A stretch of DNA of 64,000 nt from Arhodomonas aquaeolei DSM 8974 (GTDB lineage Bacteria > Pseudomonadota > Gammaproteobacteria > Nitrococcales > Nitrococcaceae): the NCBI RefSeq assembly GCF_000374645.1, contig NZ_KB894806.1, positions 62,001 to 126,000 of the forward strand, in the 5' to 3' direction. Made by a program: the position numbers and the translations under genes. Below are positions 60,826 through 64,000 of the stretch, piece after piece (within the stretch, counting starts at the first letter, position 1; every line of letters begins with the position of its first letter). Under the pieces are notes generated by a model. It ran no database searches. It was not told the DNA's origin and saw only the letters and a list, made by a program, of their open reading frames with translations.

Positions 60826-61348
60826 GACGCTTACCTTTTGGTAAGAAAACTCACTGGTTTGAGCTCTGCCGGTTTCGCAAGGGGCTGTTTCGGGGTGTAA
60901 ACCCTTGCCACTGTTGCGCTTGTGACCGGCGGCGCGTATGGTATTAAGCCCGTTTCGCGAAGGCCTTTGGTGTCAGAGATTGAATGAGTGCCGCACGCGA
61001 AACCTTCATTTGCGGCAAGGACAGTCGGGCACAGCGTGAGATGAACGCTTCCGGAGCCAGTGCATCCGGCCCTGCAGCACAACGCCCCGGCGGACCCCGG
61101 GGCAGGTCCCCGGGGCCGTGCCGCGAGCACCGCGCGGGAGCCCGTCCCGACGGGCGCGCCGGCCGTGTTCCATGCCTGCCGTCCCGCCATCCCGAAGCCG
61201 CTCCCCGGCATCCGGTCTCAGCCCATCCCGTGCTCCATCCAACCCCCCTGTCTCCGGCCGCCGGTCGCTGGCGGAGGTGGTGTGGTGGGCTACCTTTTGC
61301 CGTAAGTCCGTCCCTGCACACGCGCGTCAATCACCGGGTGATCTTTCC
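60826..61348. other. 523-base spacer between tatC and sucA
   Basis: There is a perfect 6-base hairpin CTTACC-TTTT-GGTAAG at 60830-60845 just after tatC, but no T-run after it. A promoter-like pair lies at 60920-60947. The remaining 400 bases up to sucA are G+C-rich and have no convincing gene. Near 61291-61306 the string TACCTTTTG followed by GTAAG recurs, echoing the first hairpin. Confidence 0.5.
60920..60947 (+). promoter_or_regulatory. Candidate sucA promoter
   Basis: TTGTGA (60920-60925) and TATTAA (60942-60947) are 16 bases apart. If used, sucA mRNA would have a leader of nearly 400 bases. A nearer promoter was not recognised. Confidence 0.4.
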
Positions 61349-64000
61349 ATGAATGGTGCTTTTGAACGGTTACTGCGTAACTCCTATCTCAGCGGCAGCA
61401 ATGCCAGCTACATGGAGGCCCTCTACGAGGCCTACCTGAACGATCCCGACTCCGTGAACACCGAGTGGAAGCGCTACTTCCAGGGCCTCGAGGCCGGTGA
61501 CGGCGCCGCCGTGCGGGACGTCCCCCACGGTCCGATCCGCGAGGAGTTCGCCGAGATCGGCCGCCGCCGCGGCCACAACGGCGCGGCCACCGGCGAGATC
61601 GCCCCGGAGGTCGCCCAGAAGCAGGCGGCGGTGCTGCGGCTGATCAACGCCTACCGCTTCCGCGGCCACCAGCGCGCCGACATCGATCCGCTCAATCTCC
61701 GCGCCAAGCCCGAGGTGCCGGATCTCGATCCGGCGTACCACGGCCTGACCGGGGAGGACATGGACCGGCGGTTCAATACCGGTTCGCTGTTCACCTCGGA
61801 GCAGCTCACGCTGCGCGAGATCATCGCCCTGTGTGAGGACGTGTACGCGGGCAAGATCGGCTCGGAGTACATGCACATCACCGACACCGCGCAGAAGCGC
61901 TGGATCCAGGAGCGCCTGGAGCGCCCGCGCGCGCGGCCCGAGCTCGACACCGAGCGCCGGCGCCGGCTGCTGGAGAGCATCACTGCCGCGGAGGGCATCG
62001 AGAAGTACCTCAACAGCAAGTACGTCGGCCAGAAGCGCTTCTCCCTGGAGGGCGGCGAGGTCATCATCCCGCTGCTCGACGAGGTGGTGCAGCGCGGGGG
62101 CAGCCAGGGCGTGCGCGAGATGGTGCTCGGCATGGCCCACCGCGGCCGGCTGAACGTGCTGGTTAACCTGCTCGGCAAGTCGCCGGCGGAGCTGTTCGCC
62201 GAGTTCGAGGGCGACTACGAGCTGGACAACGCCACCGCCGGCGACGTGAAGTACCACATGGGCTATTCGTCGGACATCCAGACGTCCGGCGGGGCGCTCC
62301 ATCTGGCGCTGGCGTTCAACCCCTCGCACCTGGAGATCGTCAACCCGGTGGTCGTCGGCTCGACCCGGGCGCGCATGCAGCGTCGACACGACGCCACCGG
62401 CGACGAGGTCCTGCCGGTGCTCATCCACGGTGACGCCGCCTTCGCCGGCCAGGGCGTGATCATGGAGACCTTCCAGCTCTCCCAGGCCCGCGGTTTCTAT
62501 ACCGGCGGCACCATGCACGTGATCATCAACAACCAGATCGGCTTCACCACCTCGAATCCGCTCGACTCGCGCTCGACGTTCTACTGCACCGAGGTCGCGA
62601 AGATGGTTCAGGCGCCGATCTTCCACGTCAACGGCGATGACCCGGAGGCGGTGCTGTTCGTCACCCAGCTGGCGATGGACTACCGCAAGCGTTTCCGCCG
62701 CGATGTGGTCATCGACGTCATCTGCTATCGCCGGCACGGGCACAACGAGGCGGACGAGCCCTCGGCGACCCAGCCGATGATGTACCAGAAGATCAAGAAG
62801 CACACGCCGCTGCGCAAGCTCTACGCCGAGCGCCTGGTCGGGGACGACGTCATCGCCGGCGACGACGCCAAGCGCATGGAGCGCAGCTACCGTGACCGCC
62901 TCGACGAGGGTGAGGTCGTCGCACCCAACATGGTCGAGGACGTCCAGAATGAGTTCCTGGTCGACTGGTCGCCCTTCTTCTCCGGCGGCGAGGACCAGGA
63001 GGTCGAGACGGCCGTCTCGCTGGAGCGCATCCGCGGCCTGCAGGAGCACCTCCAGCGCCTGCCCGAGGGCTTCGAACTCAACCCCCGGGTGGCGAGCATG
63101 ATGGAGAGCCGGCGCAAGATGGCCGCCGGCGCGCTGGCCATGGACTGGGGCTTTGCCGAGACCATGGCCTACGCGAGCCTCCTCGAGGAGGGCTGGCAGG
63201 TGCGCCTCACCGGCCAGGATTCCGGCCGCGGCACCTTCTTCCATCGCAACGCCGTGCTCCACAACGCGAAGGACGGCACCACCCACGTGCCGCTCAAGGA
63301 CGTCGGCGAGGATCCGGCGAGCTTCACGGTCATCGACTCGCTGCTCTCCGAGGAAGCGGTGCTCGGTTTCGAGTACGGCTACTCCACCTCGGATCCGCAG
63401 ACGCTGACGATCTGGGAGGCGCAGTTCGGTGACTTCGTCAACGGCGCGCAGGTGGTCATCGACCAGTTCATCAGCTCCGGGCAGGCCAAGTGGGGCCGGC
63501 TCTGCGGGCTGACCATGTTCCTGCCCCACGGCTACGAAGGCCAGGGGCCGGAGCACTCCTCGGCGCGACTGGAGCGCTTCCTGCAGCTGTGCGCGGAGCA
63601 GAACATCCAGGTCTGCGTGCCTTCCACCCCGGCGCAGTTCTTCCACATGCTGCGCCGGCAGATGCTGCAGACCACGCGCAAGCCCCTGATCGTGATGACG
63701 CCGAAGTCGCTGCTCCGCCACAAGCTCTCGACCTCGGTGCTGGACGAGCTCTCCCGCGGGCGCTTCCACCGCGTCATCGACGAGATCGACGAGATGAAGG
63801 TCAAGTCGATCAACCGCGTGGTGGTGTGCAGCGGCAAGGTCTACTACGACCTGCTCCAGGAGCGGCGCAAGCGCGAGCAGGACGACGTCGCCATCGTGCG
63901 CGTCGAGCAGCTCTACCCCTTCCCGGAGAAGGAGCTCTCCGCGCTGCTCAAGCGCCGCTACAAGGGGGCCAAGGAGGTGGTCTGGTGCCAGGAGGAGCCC
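61349..64000 (+). CDS. sucA: 2-oxoglutarate dehydrogenase E1 component (3' truncated by window)
   Basis: 884 codons are visible and the frame is open at the window end; the family is about 940 residues, so roughly 55 are missing. It starts NGAFERLLRNSYLSGSNASYMEALYEAYL, the usual SucA N-terminus. The TPP-binding HGDAAFAGQGV and the CYRRHGHNEADEPS motif are present. It decarboxylates 2-oxoglutarate and succinylates the E2 lipoyl group in the TCA cycle. The ribosome site is weak (GGGTGA, 10 bases upstream). sucB and an lpd would be expected to the right. Confidence 0.97.
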   Translation, partial: MNGAFERLLRNSYLSGSNASYMEALYEAYLNDPDSVNTEWKRYFQGLEAGDGAAVRDVPHGPIREEFAEIGRRRGHNGAATGEIAPEVAQKQAAVLRLINAYRFRGHQRADIDPLNLRAKPEVPDLDPAYHGLTGEDMDRRFNTGSLFTSEQLTLREIIALCEDVYAGKIGSEYMHITDTAQKRWIQERLERPRARPELDTERRRRLLESITAAEGIEKYLNSKYVGQKRFSLEGGEVIIPLLDEVVQRGGSQGVREMVLGMAHRGRLNVLVNLLGKSPAELFAEFEGDYELDNATAGDVKYHMGYSSDIQTSGGALHLALAFNPSHLEIVNPVVVGSTRARMQRRHDATGDEVLPVLIHGDAAFAGQGVIMETFQLSQARGFYTGGTMHVIINNQIGFTTSNPLDSRSTFYCTEVAKMVQAPIFHVNGDDPEAVLFVTQLAMDYRKRFRRDVVIDVICYRRHGHNEADEPSATQPMMYQKIKKHTPLRKLYAERLVGDDVIAGDDAKRMERSYRDRLDEGEVVAPNMVEDVQNEFLVDWSPFFSGGEDQEVETAVSLERIRGLQEHLQRLPEGFELNPRVASMMESRRKMAAGALAMDWGFAETMAYASLLEEGWQVRLTGQDSGRGTFFHRNAVLHNAKDGTTHVPLKDVGEDPASFTVIDSLLSEEAVLGFEYGYSTSDPQTLTIWEAQFGDFVNGAQVVIDQFISSGQAKWGRLCGLTMFLPHGYEGQGPEHSSARLERFLQLCAEQNIQVCVPSTPAQFFHMLRRQMLQTTRKPLIVMTPKSLLRHKLSTSVLDELSRGRFHRVIDEIDEMKVKSINRVVVCSGKVYYDLLQERRKREQDDVAIVRVEQLYPFPEKELSALLKRRYKGAKEVVWCQEEP

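Noticed and set aside
60830-60845. Rho-independent terminator after tatC
   Set aside because: The CTTACC/GGTAAG hairpin is followed by AAAAC, not a T-run, so it does not qualify on the plus strand.
60984-61352. Possible 122-codon gene in the tatC-sucA spacer
   Set aside because: Pro/Arg/Ala-rich shadow-type composition, no family resemblance, and it runs into the sucA start.

Overview
The window is chromosomal DNA from a G+C-rich gammaproteobacterium. The protein families and gene orders (hisBHAFIE-tatABC, fmt-rsmB-ntrYX-trkAH, smg/dprA/topA/tsaC, hemCDXY behind algZR, a 1,619-residue NAD-glutamate dehydrogenase) fit the Chromatiales/Ectothiorhodospiraceae group, probably a halophilic or aerobic member. 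The genus is an inference; no rRNA gene is present to settle it. Coding density is very high and many neighbours overlap by 4 bases (ATGA). I see no tRNA, rRNA, CRISPR array, insertion sequence or prophage.

Layout. 0.2-3.1 kb: an M23 peptidase followed by oxidase assembly factors (CtaG, SCO1). 3.1-10.6 kb: argH, then divergently the LytTR-type two-component pair algZ/algR and the heme operon hemC-hemD-hemX-hemY. 10.6-16.9 kb: an iron/heme acquisition island with an unknown divergent gene, Fur-like sites, hemP, a TonB-dependent heme receptor, the ABC importer hmuTUV and an IsdG/HmoA-like heme monooxygenase. 16.9-28.2 kb (minus strand): quinone oxidoreductase, ferrochelatase, malic enzyme, an alpha/beta hydrolase, NAD-glutamate dehydrogenase and an unusual KASIII-like protein. 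28.3-29.7 kb: phosphomannomutase. 29.7-36.1 kb (minus): the pyruvate dehydrogenase complex (aceE, aceF, lpd). 36.5-43.7 kb (minus): hemF, mobA, tsaC, topA, smg, dprA and a LysM protein, divergent from def-fmt-rsmB-DUF4390-ntrY-ntrX-trkA-trkH (43.8-53.7 kb). 53.75-53.85 kb: G20 and G15 homopolymers followed by EcoRI and BamHI hexamers, which look like an assembly or library artefact. 53.9-55.7 kb: a TPR protein, a Trp-rich repeat protein, a candidate sRNA locus and dtd. 55.8-60.8 kb: hisBHAFIE and tatABC. 61.3 kb to the end: sucA, cut by the window edge.

Heme is a recurring theme: synthesis (hemC, hemD, hemF, hemH), uptake (hemP, receptor, hmuTUV), probable breakdown (HmoA-like) and oxidase assembly (ctaG, sco).

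The most interesting unannotated element is on the minus strand at about 55,000-55,180, between the Trp-rich repeat protein and dtd. It has five successive hairpins, each with GGA in its apical loop. The last is a rho-independent terminator followed by T7. About 63 bases upstream of the predicted start lies an 18-base palindrome with the architecture of a GacA/UvrY box (TGTAGG-N6-CCTACA). This is the layout of a CsrB/RsmY/RsmZ sRNA that sequesters CsrA/RsmA. Other oddities are an NtrX-like regulator without the GAFTGA loop and with Arg in place of the Walker A lysine, a KASIII homologue without the catalytic His and Asn, and a 102-base perfect repeat shared by the lipoyl domains of aceF and lpd.
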